Positions 1-9,566 are shown, counted from the stretch's first letter. The stretch: 64,000 bases of DNA from Amycolatopsis mediterranei (GCF_026017845.1 NZ_CP100416.1:5700887-5764886), one strand, 5' to 3'. The notes: generated from the sequence alone by a model not told the origin. Numbers and translations are program-made.

Positions 1-235
<235 letters not shown>

Positions 236-1030
236 TCAGTCGCCTTCGGGCTTGCTCTCCGGCTCCTCGCCCTGGGGGTCCGGGACCGGGAGGAGCGTGT
301 CCAGCGCCGTGCCCGTCAAGCGGCGGAACGAGCGGCGGGGGCGGTCGCGGTCCAGGACCGCCACCTCCAGCTTGATCGGGTCCGCGTCGCCGTTGCCGTT
401 CGCCGATGCGTTCGCCGATGAAGCCGACGAGCCCGCCGAAGTCGTCGATGGGGCCGGCTGGGTCGGCGTTCGCAGCGCCGCCACCGCCACGCCCAGGGCC
501 GCCTGCAGGTCCAGGCCGTCCTCGAACGTCTCCTTCAGCTTGGCCGCGATCTTCTCGTTCTGGCCGCCCATCACGATGTACTGCGGCTCGTCGAAGATCG
601 AGCCGTCGTAGGTCAGCCGGTACAGCTGGTCCTCCGCCGCGCTCGCGCCGACCTCCGCGACGCAGACCTCCACCTCGAACGGCTTGAGCTGCTCGGTGAA
701 GATGCTGCCCAGCGTCGCCGCGTACGCGTTCGCCAGCGCCCGGGCGCTCACGTCACGCCGGTCGTACTGGTAGCCCTTCAGGTCCGCGTGGCGGATGCCC
801 GCCACGCGCAGGTTTTCGAACTCGCTGTAGCGCCCGACCGCGGCGAAGCCGATCCGGTCGTAGATCTCGGAGACCTTGTGCAGCGTCGCCGACGGGTTCT
901 CCGCCACGAACAGCACGCCACCCGAGTACTTCAGCACCACCACGCTCCGGCCGCGCGCGATGCCCTTGCGCGCCAGCTCGGAACGCTCCCGCATCAGCTG
1001 CTCGGGAGAGGCATACAACGGCATCGTCAC
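236..1030 (-). CDS. prcA: Proteasome alpha subunit PrcA
   Basis: This 264-residue protein is the alpha-type subunit that forms the outer rings of the actinobacterial 20S proteasome. The N-terminal part ([21 protein letters not shown]) matches the gating and assembly region of bacterial alpha subunits. It lacks the Thr nucleophile of beta subunits, as expected. The last 60 or so residues are an acidic, Ser/Ala/Pro-rich tail typical of the family and probably disordered. It is the last readable gene of the minus-strand cluster dop-pup-prcB-prcA, starting 52 bp after prcB. The downstream flank is lost in homopolymer. Confidence 0.97.
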   Translation of the reverse strand: MTMPLYASPEQLMRERSELARKGIARGRSVVVLKYSGGVLFVAENPSATLHKVSEIYDRIGFAAVGRYSEFENLRVAGIRHADLKGYQYDRRDVSARALANAYAATLGSIFTEQLKPFEVEVCVAEVGASAAEDQLYRLTYDGSIFDEPQYIVMGGQNEKIAAKLKETFEDGLDLQAALGVAVAALRTPTQPAPSTTSAGSSASSANASANGNGDADPIKLEVAVLDRDRPRRSFRRLTGTALDTLLPVPDPQGEEPESKPEGD

Positions 1031-1082
1031 GGTGTGCGCTCCAGGTCTTTCGGTGTTCCAACGTTCACTGGTCCGGCTCCGG

Positions 1083-1937
1083 TCAGGACAGCCGGCGCTG
1101 CTGGCGCTCGATCCGCCCGGCCACCACGGCTTCGGCCACCGCCGCCGTCTCGGACTCCGACAGCTGCACGGCGCCGCGCTCGGCGGTGATCGTCACGACG
1201 CTCGGGAAGATCCGGCGCACCAGGTCCGGGCCGCCCGAGGCGGTGTCGTCGTCCGCTGCGTCGTACAGCGCCTCCACTGCGACGCGCACCGCGCCCTCGA
1301 CGTCGGCGTCCGGGTCGTGCAGCTTCTTCAGCGCGGACTTCGCGAACAGCGACCCCGAGCCGATGCCCGCGTAACCGCCGTTCTCCTCGTAACGCCCGCC
1401 CGCGGCGTCGTACGACACGATCCGCCCGGCGTGCTTGGCGTCCTCGGCCTCCAGGTCGTACCCGACGAACAGCGGGATCGCCGCCAGCCCGGCCATCGCC
1501 ATCTCGAGGTTCGCCTTGACCATCCCGGCCAGCTTGTTCGTCTTGCCGTCCAGCGACAGCGAAACGCCCTCGATCTTCTCGTAGTGCGCCAGCTCGACCG
1601 CGTACAGCCGCACCATCTCCACGGCCAGCCCCGCCGTGCCCGCGATGCCGACCGCCGAATACTCGTCGGTGACGTGCACCTTTTCGATGTCGCGGCTCGC
1701 GATCAGGTTCCCCGACGTCGCCCGCCGGTCACCCGCGATCAGCACACCGCTGGCGAACGTGCACGCGACGATCGTCGTCCCGTGCGGGATGCCCAGCTCA
1801 GCCGCGCCCGGCGACACGCGCCGCTCGGGCAGCAGCTCCGGCGCCTGCACGCGCAGGAAGTCCGAAAACGACGACGTCGCCGAGGAGAAGTACGCCGCAG
1901 GCAGCGCGGGACCCGAGATGCCCCTGGTGTTGTCCAT
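1083..1937 (-). CDS. prcB: Proteasome beta subunit PrcB (catalytic)
   Basis: This 284-residue threonine protease subunit forms the inner rings of the 20S proteasome. A propeptide of about 53 residues ends in HG, followed by TTIVACTF. Autocleavage would therefore expose Thr54 as nucleophile. Asp70 and Lys86 sit at the +17 and +33 positions of the mature chain, completing the catalytic set. It lies between pup (110 bp upstream) and prcA and is probably co-transcribed with them. Substrates would be pupylated proteins delivered by Mpa. Confidence 0.98.
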   Translation of the reverse strand: MDNTRGISGPALPAAYFSSATSSFSDFLRVQAPELLPERRVSPGAAELGIPHGTTIVACTFASGVLIAGDRRATSGNLIASRDIEKVHVTDEYSAVGIAGTAGLAVEMVRLYAVELAHYEKIEGVSLSLDGKTNKLAGMVKANLEMAMAGLAAIPLFVGYDLEAEDAKHAGRIVSYDAAGGRYEENGGYAGIGSGSLFAKSALKKLHDPDADVEGAVRVAVEALYDAADDDTASGGPDLVRRIFPSVVTITAERGAVQLSESETAAVAEAVVAGRIERQQRRLS

Positions 1938-2047
1938 ACGTGCTCAAAAATCCCATCTGTGCGGGCCGGAGGCCCCGCGCGCAGGACGCCACGCGGAACC
2001 CCGGCCGCCGGCTGAACGGTCGGCAAGGGCGCAGTGCGCCCGAGCGG

Positions 2048-2242
2048 CTATTCGCCGCCCTTCTGCACGTAGGCCCGGACGAAGTCCTCGGCGTTCTCTT
2101 CGAGCACGTCGTCGATCTCGTCGAGGATCGTGTCCACGTCCTCGCCGAGCTTCTCGCGCCGCTCCTGACCCGCCGCGCCGGTGTCGTCGAACTCCTCGTC
2201 GGAGTCACCACCGCCGTGCTTTTCGATCTTTTCCTGGGCCAT
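2048..2242 (-). CDS. pup: Prokaryotic ubiquitin-like protein Pup
   Basis: This 64-residue, highly charged, mostly disordered modifier is ligated through its C-terminal Glu to substrate lysines by PafA. The central helical region (DVDTILDEIDDVLEENAEDFVRAYVQKGG) is the Mpa-binding segment. The last codon is GAA, so the protein ends in GGE rather than GGQ. Pup is thus made ready for ligation and would not need deamidation. Its position between dop and prcB is the standard arrangement. PafA itself is not in the window. Confidence 0.97.
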   Translation of the reverse strand: MAQEKIEKHGGGDSDEEFDDTGAAGQERREKLGEDVDTILDEIDDVLEENAEDFVRAYVQKGGE

Positions 2243-2328
2243 CTCGCCTCCCGGTGTGGCTGATGTTTCCTAGCCTACCCAGCGGCCCCGACATTCGGGG
2301 TCACGCCGCGATCGCTGGTGCGTCCCGC

Positions 2329-3831
2329 CTAGTCCGAACCGGTGAGCGCCTCCACGAGCTCCTCCGCCGTCGCCGCGTTGTCCAGCAACTTGCCGACGTG
2401 CGCCTTCGTGCCCCGCAGCGGCTCCAGGGTCGGGATCCGCACCAACGACTCCTTGCCCACGTCGAAGATGACCGAATCCCACGAAGCCGCCGCGATCGAC
2501 GTCGCGTACTTCTCCAGCGCCCGGCCCCGGAAGTAGGCCCGCGTGTCCGACGGGGGTGTCGTCACCGCGGCCAGCACCTCCTCCTCGGTGACCAGCCGCT
2601 TCATCGACCCGCGGGTGACGAGCCGGTTGTACAGGCCCTTCGCCAGCCGCACGTCCGAATACTGCAGGTCGACCAGCCGCAGCCGCGGCGCGCCCCAGGC
2701 CAGGTTGTCCCGCTGGCGGTAGCCCTCCAGCAGCCGCAGCTTCGCCGGCCAGTCCAGCCGGTCCGCGCACTCCTGCGGGTCGCGCGCCAGGGCGTCCAGG
2801 ATCTCGCCCCAGACCCGCAGGACCTCCTTCGAGGCCTGGTCGGCGCCGGTGCGCTCCAGGTTCTGCGAGGCGATCTCGTGGTAGGCGAACTGCAGGTCCA
2901 GCCCGGTGTACTTCTTGCCGTTGGCCAGCGCGACCTGCGTCTTCAGCGTCGGGTCGTGGCTGATCTGGTGCACCGCTTTGACCGGCTCGTCGAGCTTCAG
3001 GTCGTCGAACCGGATGCCCGACTCGATCAGGTCCAGCACCAGCGCCGTCGTCCCGACCTTCAGGTACGTCGAGTACTCCGACATGTTCGCGTCGCCGATG
3101 ATGACGTGCAGCCGCCGGTACTTGTCCGCGTCCGCGTGCGGCTCGTCGCGGGTGTTGATGATCCCGCGCTTGAGCGTGGTCTCCAGGCCGACCTCGACCT
3201 CGATGTAGTCCGCACGCTGGGAGAGCTGGAACCCGGCCTCTTCGCTCTGCTGGCCGATCCCGAGCCGGCCCGAGCCGGTCACCACCTGGCGCGAAACGAA
3301 GAACGGCGTCAGCCCCGCGATGATGGCGGTGAACGGCGTCGACCGCGCGCACAGGTAGTTCTCGTGCGTGCCGTAGCTCGCGCCCTTGCCGTCGACGTTG
3401 TTCTTGTACAGCTGCAGCTGCGGCTGACCCGGCACGGAAGCGGCCTTCATCGCCGCTTCCTCCATCACCCGCTCGCCGGCCTTGTCCCAGATGACCGCGT
3501 CCCGCGCGTTCGTCACCTCGGGTGCCGAGTACTCCGGGTGCGCGTGATCGACGTACAGCCGCGCCCCGTTGGTGAGGATGACGTTCGCCGCCCCCAGGTC
3601 TTCGACGTCCGGGTCGTGCCCCGGGCCGCTCGGGCCGGTCAGGTCGAACCCGCGCGCGTCCCGCAGCGGGCTCTCCACCTCGTAGTCCCACCGCGCCCGC
3701 CGGGCGCGCGGGATGTCGGCCGCCGCCGCGTAGGCCAGCACGACCTGGGTGGAGGTGAGTACCGGGTTCGCCGTCGCGTCGCCCGGCACGGAGATGCCGT
3801 ACTCGACTTCGGTTCCCATGATCCGCCGCAT
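2329..3831 (-). CDS. dop: Depupylase/deamidase Dop
   Basis: This 500-residue member of the carboxylate-amine/glutamine-synthetase-like fold family removes Pup from substrates and, where needed, deamidates PupQ. The N-terminal [13 protein letters not shown] identifies it as Dop rather than PafA, whose start normally reads GIETEFG. The segment after about residue 40 corresponds to the Dop-loop region. A TAGGGT hexamer lies at 3838-3843, 6 nt before the ATG, suggesting a leaderless transcript and supporting this start. Because Pup here ends in Glu, Dop would act chiefly as depupylase and Pup recycler. Confidence 0.96.
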   Translation of the reverse strand: MRRIMGTEVEYGISVPGDATANPVLTSTQVVLAYAAAADIPRARRARWDYEVESPLRDARGFDLTGPSGPGHDPDVEDLGAANVILTNGARLYVDHAHPEYSAPEVTNARDAVIWDKAGERVMEEAAMKAASVPGQPQLQLYKNNVDGKGASYGTHENYLCARSTPFTAIIAGLTPFFVSRQVVTGSGRLGIGQQSEEAGFQLSQRADYIEVEVGLETTLKRGIINTRDEPHADADKYRRLHVIIGDANMSEYSTYLKVGTTALVLDLIESGIRFDDLKLDEPVKAVHQISHDPTLKTQVALANGKKYTGLDLQFAYHEIASQNLERTGADQASKEVLRVWGEILDALARDPQECADRLDWPAKLRLLEGYRQRDNLAWGAPRLRLVDLQYSDVRLAKGLYNRLVTRGSMKRLVTEEEVLAAVTTPPSDTRAYFRGRALEKYATSIAAASWDSVIFDVGKESLVRIPTLEPLRGTKAHVGKLLDNAATAEELVEALTGSD

Positions 3832-3872
3832 GTCACCACCCTACGGGGTCGTCCTAGTGGAACGATGCACCC

Positions 3873-4391
3873 ATGCCAGGCAGTGACGAACTCGTTGCCC
3901 TCTATGACCAGGCCGGCTCGGTGGTCGGCACCACCCGCCGCGCCCGCCTCCGCCGCGAAGGCCTGTGGCACGCCGCCGGCGTGGTCCTGGTCCGTTCGGG
4001 TGACGGAAGCGCGGTCTACGTGCACCTCCGCACGCCCGGGAAGGACGTCTTCCCCTCCACCTGGGACTGCTGGGCCGGGGGCGTGGTGGCCGCCGGCGAG
4101 ACCCCGGCCGAGTGCGCCCGCCGCGAACTCGCCGAGGAACTCGGTGTCCAGGGAGTGGAACCCGTGCCCCTGTTCACCACGGTCTACGACGACGGCCGCA
4201 ACCGCTGCCACAACTTCGCCTTCGAAGTCCGCTGGGACGGCCCGATCCACCACCAGGCCGAGGAGATCGTCGAAGGCCGCTGGATCACCCTGGCCGAGCT
4301 GCGGGCCTGGGTCGACGACCCGGCTCCGGAGCTGCCCTTCATCCCCGACGGCCGCGAAGGCGTCCAGGAATGGTTCCGCCGCTACGGCTGA
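3873..4391 (+). CDS. NUDIX hydrolase
   Basis: This 172-residue pyrophosphohydrolase has a clear Nudix box (GGVVAAGETPAECARRELAEELGV), at about residues 69-92, matching the GX5EX7REUXEEXGU consensus. The overall arrangement resembles the IPP-isomerase-like or YfcD-type Nudix group; the substrate cannot be read from sequence. It is divergent from dop with about 41 bp between starts. Its last 10 bases overlap the end of the convergent lipoprotein gene. Confidence 0.9.
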   Translation: MPGSDELVALYDQAGSVVGTTRRARLRREGLWHAAGVVLVRSGDGSAVYVHLRTPGKDVFPSTWDCWAGGVVAAGETPAECARRELAEELGVQGVEPVPLFTTVYDDGRNRCHNFAFEVRWDGPIHHQAEEIVEGRWITLAELRAWVDDPAPELPFIPDGREGVQEWFRRYG

Positions 4392-4999
4392 GCAGCCAGC
4401 TTCGCCGTCATCGCGGGCAGCAGGCGCTTCGCCGCGTCGATCGCCCGGGCCTCCGTGCTCGCCGAGACGGTCAGCTCGGACACCAGCGTTCCCTTGGCCA
4501 GCAAGACCGTGCAGGTCTTGCCGTCGCACCAGGCCTGCTGCCGCTCGACCCCGGATTGGACCGGGACACTCACCGTCTTGCCCGCGCACTCGTTTTCCGC
4601 GACGGCCCGGGCGGCTGATCGGTCCGGGAACACCACGACGCGGTGGCTCAGCACCGACCCGCTGGCATAGCGCCAGGTCGCGGTCCGGCTGCCCGCCGAC
4701 GGGCCGTCCGCCAGGCACCCCGCGGCCCCACCCGAGCCCGGCTGGACGCCTTCTCCGGCGACGTCGGCGTCGGACAGCAACGCCTGCGCCGCGTCCACGC
4801 CCGGATCGGGTGCCGCCGTCGTCGCCGGCGCCGCCGCCTTCGCGGGGCTCACCGGGGTTTCCGTGGGTGCCGGAGTGGTCGAAGACGTGGGGACCGGATC
4901 GTCGTAGTACGTCTCGAGGTTGTCCGGGTCGGGCCCGTCGCAGCCCGTGAGGCCGACCAACGCGACCGCGGCCAACGCGACCACCTGCCGATGACGCAC
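4382..4999 (-). CDS. Putative lipoprotein
   Basis: A GTG start at 4999 gives 205 residues. The signal peptide is short (VRHRQVVALAAVALVGLTGC) with lipobox LTGC at about residues 17-20. A Thr/Pro/Ala-rich linker of about 45 residues follows, then a compact C-terminal domain. Four Cys (in AGCLADG, NECAG, AWCDG and KTCTV) could form two disulfides. The fold resembles small secreted sensor-like domains of actinobacteria, but I do not recognise the family. It is convergent with the Nudix gene and downstream of the aldo/keto reductase with about 50 bp between. Confidence 0.75.
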   Translation of the reverse strand: MRHRQVVALAAVALVGLTGCDGPDPDNLETYYDDPVPTSSTTPAPTETPVSPAKAAAPATTAAPDPGVDAAQALLSDADVAGEGVQPGSGGAAGCLADGPSAGSRTATWRYASGSVLSHRVVVFPDRSAARAVAENECAGKTVSVPVQSGVERQQAWCDGKTCTVLLAKGTLVSELTVSASTEARAIDAAKRLLPAMTAKLAAQP

Positions 5000-5052
5000 C
5001 TGCTCCGGCCTCCCGTCGTCCGTGGCGTGCCTGCGAAGGGTAATGCAGCCCC

Positions 5053-5988
5053 TCAGTCCCACTCCAACGAGGACCGGTGTCGCCAGTACGCCCCGGGCTC
5101 CTCGGCGAGCGCGGCCAGCGCATCCCGTTCGGCCGCGGTCAGGTCCACCGCCGTGGCCTGCAGGTTCGCCGCGAGCTGCGCCGGGCTCGCCGGGCCGATG
5201 ACCGCCCGGTCCGCCCAGTGGTTCGCCAGCACCGCGGCCACCGCGACCGCGTCCGGCCCGGTCCCGTGCGCGGCGGCGATCTCCCGGACCGCGGCCGGGG
5301 CTTCGACCGCCAGCCGCCCGTTGGCCAGGGTTTCCTTGACCAGCACCCGGTTCCCGGCGGCGTGCGCCGCAGCCAGGGCCGGCCCGGCGGACGGCTCGAG
5401 GACGTTCCACGTCGACTGCACCGCCGAGAACACCGGCCGCCCGGCCACTTCCAGCGCGAACGCCCGCTCGATCGCGTCCGCCTGGGCCGGCCCGGACGTC
5501 GAAAACCCGACCGCGACCCCGTTCGCGGACAGCTCCGCGAGGGCTTCGAGCAACGGCTCGTCGGCGAAGAGCGGACTGTCCACAGTGAGCGAATGCACCT
5601 GGTAGAGGCCGACCCGATCCCCCAGCAGCGCCAGGGTTTCCGCCCACTGCGTGGCGAATCGCGCCGCCGAGTGCTCCTTCGCCTCGTGCACGTCGGCGTC
5701 GAGCCGCCACTGTCCGACGTAGGCGTAGCCCCATTTGCTCGAGATCTCGACGCCCGGGTGCCCGCGCTCGGCGAGCCAGCCGGCCAGGAACTCCTCGGAG
5801 CGCCCGTAGGAGCGGGCGACGTCGACGTGCCGGACGCCCGCGGCGTAGGCGTCGTCGAGCACCGCGAACGTCGCCGCGCGCATCGAAGCGACGTCCCGCA
5901 CCGGCGGCAGCGCCCCCTCCCGCCCCAGGTTGATGTACGCCGGACGGCCGAGCGCCGCCAGGCCGAGGGCGATGCGGTCGACGCTCAT
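5053..5988 (-). CDS. Aldo/keto reductase
   Basis: This 311-residue NAD(P)H-dependent oxidoreductase is of the AKR fold. The catalytic tetrad is visible: Asp and Tyr in HVDVARSYGRSE, Lys in SSKWGY and His in YQVHSL. The chosen ATG (5986-5988) overlaps the TGA of the preceding gene in an ATGA junction, implying translational coupling. A start 11 codons further upstream is possible but would lie inside that gene. The substrate is unknown. Pairing with a small HTH-like protein is the only context clue. Confidence 0.88.
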   Translation of the reverse strand: MSVDRIALGLAALGRPAYINLGREGALPPVRDVASMRAATFAVLDDAYAAGVRHVDVARSYGRSEEFLAGWLAERGHPGVEISSKWGYAYVGQWRLDADVHEAKEHSAARFATQWAETLALLGDRVGLYQVHSLTVDSPLFADEPLLEALAELSANGVAVGFSTSGPAQADAIERAFALEVAGRPVFSAVQSTWNVLEPSAGPALAAAHAAGNRVLVKETLANGRLAVEAPAAVREIAAAHGTGPDAVAVAAVLANHWADRAVIGPASPAQLAANLQATAVDLTAAERDALAALAEEPGAYWRHRSSLEWD

Positions 5989-6320
5989 GCGGTCTGCTTG
6001 TGCCGCAGGATGGCCAGCCACTGACCCGCGGTCTGGGCTTGGCGGTGGAGCTTCTCCAGGCGCGCGGCCGGGGCCCGGACGTAGCCCTTGCCGAAAACGG
6101 GGGCGATCTGCCGCAGGCTGGCGCCGCCTTCACGGGCCGCGAGCAGCAGCCAGTCCGAGGCGTCGGCGCAGGCCGCGGACGCGCGGCGCAGCTCGCCGAG
6201 CATGTCGATGAGTTCCTGGGCGCTCACCTCCCCCGCCTCGACGGCGGCGGCCGTCGTCTCCAGCCAGGCCAGGACGGCGGTTTCGGTGATGGGCGCGCGG
6301 GGCCGGGTTTCTTCCGTCAC
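5985..6320 (-). CDS. Small HTH-like protein
   Basis: This 111-residue helical protein is not confidently recognised. Residues 67-95 (GASLRQIAPVFGKGYVRAPAARLEKLHRQA) look like a helix-turn-helix, so a regulatory role is plausible. It starts with GTG at 6320. A TATACT hexamer on the minus strand (6333 to 6328) lies 7 nt upstream, so the mRNA is probably leaderless. Its stop overlaps the aldo/keto reductase start. It is divergent from an ArsR-type gene, and the two share a short palindromic control region. Confidence 0.7.
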   Translation of the reverse strand: MTEETRPRAPITETAVLAWLETTAAAVEAGEVSAQELIDMLGELRRASAACADASDWLLLAAREGGASLRQIAPVFGKGYVRAPAARLEKLHRQAQTAGQWLAILRHKQTA

Positions 6321-6327
6321 GCCGGTG

Positions 6328-6355
6328 AGTATAGGTCGTTATACGCCGATATACT
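6328..6355. promoter_or_regulatory. Divergent promoter with 16-bp palindromic element
   Basis: Positions 6329-6344 read GTATAGGTCGTTATAC, whose outer 5 bp on each side are inverted repeats. A third half-site, TATAC, follows at 6350-6354. TATACT occurs on the minus strand at 6333-6328 and on the plus strand at 6350-6355. Each is correctly placed as a -10 box for the gene it faces. The same 16-mer recurs at 8503 and 36316. Confidence 0.6.
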
Positions 6356-6367
6356 GGTAGCGACACC

Positions 6368-6706
6368 ATGATGACGCGCACCGGATCCCAGGTCGAGGTC
6401 GAGCAGTTGCTCGACGTGTTCAAGGCGCTCGCGAACCCGGTGCGGCTGCAGGTGCTGCGGTGGCTGCGGGATCCCGAGCGGCACTTCCCGGTGGACCGGG
6501 CGATCGCCGACCCGGTCGAGGTCGGTGTGTGCGTGAGCCACATCCAGGAGAAGCTGGGGCTCGCGCAGTCGACCGTGTCGGCGTACATGGCGCTGCTGCA
6601 GCGCGCCGGGCTGGTGCGCGCGACCCGCGTCGGCAAGTGGACGCACTACAAGCGGGACGAAGCCCGGATCGCCGAGCTCGTCGCCACCCTCGGCCGCTCT
6701 CTCTGA
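6368..6706 (+). CDS. ArsR-family transcriptional regulator
   Basis: This 112-residue winged-helix protein has the ArsR/SmtB layout: ALANPVRLQVLRWL, then a recognition helix in LGLAQSTVSAYMALLQRAGLV. The wing follows (TRVGKWTHYKRDEARI). A Cys/His pair (GVCVSHI) sits at the start of the DNA-binding helix region, where some relatives bind metals or thiols, but a full metal site is not evident. A second Met three bases downstream could be the start. Location suggests control of the divergent pair and possibly of the LLM oxidoreductase 67 bp downstream. Confidence 0.85.
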   Translation: MMTRTGSQVEVEQLLDVFKALANPVRLQVLRWLRDPERHFPVDRAIADPVEVGVCVSHIQEKLGLAQSTVSAYMALLQRAGLVRATRVGKWTHYKRDEARIAELVATLGRSL

Positions 6707-6773
6707 CCGCTCCCCTCCCCCGGTTCGCCGCCTGACTGGTCGTTCATATCGATAATCTGCGATACTTCGATCC

Positions 6774-7655
6774 ATGAGCACGATCGGGAACACGCGGCTC
6801 GGCCGCTACGGGATCTGGACGTTCGACTTCGAGGACCAGCCGGCCGGCCTGATCCGGGATTCGGTGCGGGAACTGGAAGAACTCGGCTGGCCGGCGGTCT
6901 GGATCCCGGAGAGTGAGGGGCGGGAAGCCCTGACGCACGCCGGGTTCCTGCTCTCGGCCACCGAACGCCTCACCGTCGTCAACGGCATCGCGCAGATCTG
7001 GTCGCGCGAGCCGCAGTGGACCCGCGGCGCGGCCCTGCTGCTGGCGGACGCGTACCCGGACCGCCACCTGCTGGGCCTCGGCTTCGGCGCCGGAAAGCCC
7101 GGCGCGAAGCCGCTTCGGGCGATGAACGACTACCTCGACGCGCTGGACGTCGACACGGACGTCAACCCCGCCCCGCGCGCCCCGATGCGCCGGCTGCTCG
7201 CGGCGTACGGCCCGAAGATGCTGGCACTGGCCCGGGACCGGTCGGCGGGCGCGCACACCTACCACGTGACCCCGGAGCACACGGCCCAGGCGCGGGAGAT
7301 CCTCGGCGCCGGCCCGTTCCTCGGCGTCGAGCACGCCGTGCTCTTCGAAACCGACCCGGTCAAGGCGCGGGAGATCGCCCGCGCCCACCTGCACGTCTAC
7401 CTCACCTCGGAGTACAACGTCGCCAAGTTCCGGCGGCTCGGTTACGCGCCGGCGGACCTCGACGGCGGCCGTGGCAGCGATCGCCTCGTCGACGACCTCG
7501 TGTTCTGGGGCGACCTCGAGACGATCACCGCGAAGCTGGGCAGGCACCTCGACGCGGGCGCCGACCACGTCGGCGTCCAGGTCATCGGGGTCGAGCCGGG
7601 CACCTCGGCCATGCCGCACTGGCGGCGGCTGGCCGAGGCGCTGCTACCCGCGTAG
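6774..7655 (+). CDS. LLM-class F420-dependent oxidoreductase
   Basis: This 293-residue TIM-barrel protein of the luciferase-like monooxygenase superfamily most resembles the actinobacterial TIGR03620-type subgroup. Supporting segments are GRYGIWTFDFEDQPAG at the start, VNGIAQIWSREP, and the LLGLGFGAGKPG loop. Cofactor F420 rather than FMN is inferred from the family. A GATACT hexamer at 6761-6766 lies 7 nt before the ATG, suggesting a leaderless start. The last 12 bases overlap the convergent DUF3626 gene. Confidence 0.85.
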   Translation: MSTIGNTRLGRYGIWTFDFEDQPAGLIRDSVRELEELGWPAVWIPESEGREALTHAGFLLSATERLTVVNGIAQIWSREPQWTRGAALLLADAYPDRHLLGLGFGAGKPGAKPLRAMNDYLDALDVDTDVNPAPRAPMRRLLAAYGPKMLALARDRSAGAHTYHVTPEHTAQAREILGAGPFLGVEHAVLFETDPVKAREIARAHLHVYLTSEYNVAKFRRLGYAPADLDGGRGSDRLVDDLVFWGDLETITAKLGRHLDAGADHVGVQVIGVEPGTSAMPHWRRLAEALLPA

Positions 7656-8489
7656 GCCGAACCGCGCGGTGCAGTGCCACACGCGCTTGAGCACCTGGGG
7701 GTCGTGCCGGCCGGCGCGGACGGCGTCGCCGATGACGCGGGCGTCCAGCCACCCGTCCTCGGCGATGTCTTCGCCGGCCCGCACGGCGTCCTCGCCACGG
7801 TAGTCCGCGTGCTCGGCGAGCTCCGCCACCGGGAGCCGGAACCCGTGGTGCCAGTACGTCGGGAACCGGAAGCCGGCGGCCGCCGCCTCGACGTCGGTGC
7901 CGCGGAAGGACGGGTCCAGTACCAGGGCCGCGACGTCGTCCGGCAGCCGCAGCGGGCCGTGGACGTGGGCTTCGATGTAGTCGTCGAGCTCGTCGGGAGC
8001 GTCCGCCTCGACCAGCGGGATCAGCGGCATGTGCGCGGCCGTGCCGAAGTGCGCTGGCTCGTGGAAGCTGTCCGGGTAGCAGAACGTCGTGCGTCCCAGC
8101 ACTTCCCGCTTGAGCCGGAAGTGCGCCGAACCGAACCGGACCGAACCGCCTGCCGGGCGGCGGCGGTGGTTGAGCGAGCCGTACTTCGGCCGCAGCGACG
8201 GCGGCAGCTCGTCGTAGACGCCACCGAACATCCGGTGCTCCCAGTGCCACCGGGCCCCGCCGGGGTGCGCGGTCAGGCCGCCGTTGCCCGTGCCGGTCTC
8301 GAACTGGGAGCGGTAGACACCGTCGGCCAGCCAGTGCCGCAGCAGCGGCACCGCCCCCACCAGCCGTTCCGGGTGGAAGTGGATCGTGACGTCCAGGTCC
8401 TCCGGCAGCGGCGGTCCGGTGACCCGGTTCGCGACGTGGATGACGGCTTCCTGCCACCGCCGTCCGGTTCTCCCCACCATGGAGTGCAT
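7644..8489 (-). CDS. DUF3626 family protein
   Basis: This 281-residue protein shows features of the uncharacterised DUF3626 family. These include LDVTIHFHPERLV near the start, YRSQFETGTGNGG, MFGGVYD, PKYGSLNHRRRPAGGS and RTTFCYPDS. Conserved His, Arg and Glu suggest an enzyme or toxin-like fold, but the function is unknown. The start is uncertain: ATG at 8489 is 12 nt after a TATACT box, and a second ATG at 8480 has AGGA 8 nt upstream. It is divergent from an EamA exporter across the repeated palindromic element. Confidence 0.8.
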   Translation of the reverse strand: MHSMVGRTGRRWQEAVIHVANRVTGPPLPEDLDVTIHFHPERLVGAVPLLRHWLADGVYRSQFETGTGNGGLTAHPGGARWHWEHRMFGGVYDELPPSLRPKYGSLNHRRRPAGGSVRFGSAHFRLKREVLGRTTFCYPDSFHEPAHFGTAAHMPLIPLVEADAPDELDDYIEAHVHGPLRLPDDVAALVLDPSFRGTDVEAAAAGFRFPTYWHHGFRLPVAELAEHADYRGEDAVRAGEDIAEDGWLDARVIGDAVRAGRHDPQVLKRVWHCTARFGLRG

Positions 8490-8518
8490 CCTATACCCGG
8501 CAGTATAGGTCGTTATAC
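8490..8518. promoter_or_regulatory. Second copy of the 16-bp palindromic element
   Basis: GTATAGGTCGTTATAC occurs at 8503-8518, identical to 6329-6344. An extra inverted half-site, CCTATAC, lies at 8490-8496, mirroring GTATAGG at 8503-8509. On the minus strand the element carries TATACT (8506-8501), a plausible -10 box for the DUF3626 gene. It lies 59 bp before the EamA start and could serve both divergent genes. Confidence 0.6.
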
Positions 8519-8576
8519 ACACCGTGAGGTCGGAAAACCGCTGGCTTCGGGGCTGTTCGCCGGATTGACTGCGCCC

Positions 8577-9506
8577 ATGCGACGGGTGGAGTTCGGGGTC
8601 ACGGTGCGGTTCGCACTGCTGGCGGTGGTGTGGGGTGCGAGTTTCCTGTTCATCAAGGTGGGTCTCGGCGGACTCTCCCCCGGCCAGGTCGCGCTGGCCC
8701 GGGTCGCGCTGGGGGCGTTGGCGCTGGCGGCCGTGCTGGTGGTGCGCCGGCGGCCGCTCCCCCGCGACCCGGTGCTGTGGGGGCACCTCGCGGTCGTGTC
8801 GGTGCTGTTGTGCGTGGTGCCGTTCCTGCTGTTCTCGTGGGCGGAACAGTACATCCCGTCCGGCTTGGCCAGCATCTTCAACGCGACGACGCCGCTGGTC
8901 ACGATGCTGCTGGCGGCCGCGGCACTGCCGGAGGAGCGGTTCACGCCGCCGCGGGTGCTCGGCCTGCTGCTCGGGTTCGCCGGCGTGCTCACGATCGTCG
9001 GGGTGTGGCACGGCATCGACGTGTCGCACCAGCTGACGGCCCAGCTCGCCTGCCTCGGCGCGACGACGTGTTACGGCGCGTGTTTCGTCTACATGCGCCG
9101 GTTCCTCTCACCCCGTGGGACGGATCCGGTGGTCGTCGCGTTCGGGCAGACGGCGTCGGCGACGGTGATCCTGGGCCTGCTGACCCCGGTGATCGCGGTG
9201 ACGCCGGTGCACCTGAGCCTGCCCGTGGTGGGGAGCATGGTGGCGCTCGGCGTCTTCGGCACGGGCCTCGCGTATGTCTGGAACACCCGGATCATCGCGG
9301 CCTGGGGCGCCGCCAACGCCTCGGCGGTGACGTACCTGACGCCGGTGGTCGGAGTGCTGCTCGGCGTGCTGGTGCTGGGCGAGCCGGTGAGCTGGAACCA
9401 GCCGGCCGGGGCGCTGCTGGTGATCGCCGGAATCCTGGCGGCCCACGGAAAGTTGCGCCTGCGCCGCGCAACCCCGGCCGAAGCCGAACTCGCCGACGTG
9501 AAGTGA
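8577..9506 (+). CDS. EamA/DMT-family transporter
   Basis: This 309-residue inner-membrane protein has about ten hydrophobic segments arranged as two EamA repeats. It begins with VWGASFLFIKVGLGGLSPGQVALAR. The second repeat contains GTGLAYVWNTRIIAAWGAANAS and LTPVVGVLLGVLVLGEP. It belongs to the drug/metabolite superfamily, with possible export of amino acids or other small metabolites. The ATG at 8577 was chosen because upstream in-frame codons lack a ribosome site and would add a non-membrane leader. The upstream palindromic element suggests repressor control. Confidence 0.9.
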   Translation: MRRVEFGVTVRFALLAVVWGASFLFIKVGLGGLSPGQVALARVALGALALAAVLVVRRRPLPRDPVLWGHLAVVSVLLCVVPFLLFSWAEQYIPSGLASIFNATTPLVTMLLAAAALPEERFTPPRVLGLLLGFAGVLTIVGVWHGIDVSHQLTAQLACLGATTCYGACFVYMRRFLSPRGTDPVVVAFGQTASATVILGLLTPVIAVTPVHLSLPVVGSMVALGVFGTGLAYVWNTRIIAAWGAANASAVTYLTPVVGVLLGVLVLGEPVSWNQPAGALLVIAGILAAHGKLRLRRATPAEAELADVK

Positions 9507-9519
9507 CCACACCGGGGGT

Positions 9520-9566
9520 CCGGGGGCTTGCCCCCCGGGCGGGGTTTGGGGGTTGCACCCCCAAAC
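9520..9566. terminator. Bidirectional terminator hairpins
   Basis: Two stem-loops stand between convergent genes. The first is a G-run/C-run stem at about 9521-9537 with a CTTG-type loop. The second has perfect 10-bp arms (9544-9553 and 9557-9566) and a TGC loop. Neither has a strong T tract, as is common in high-GC actinobacteria. Confidence 0.7.

Noticed and set aside
1636-4950. 1104-codon plus-strand open frame
   Set aside because: It runs opposite to prcB, pup and dop. It is Arg/Pro/Ala-rich with no domain, as expected for the antisense of GC-rich genes.
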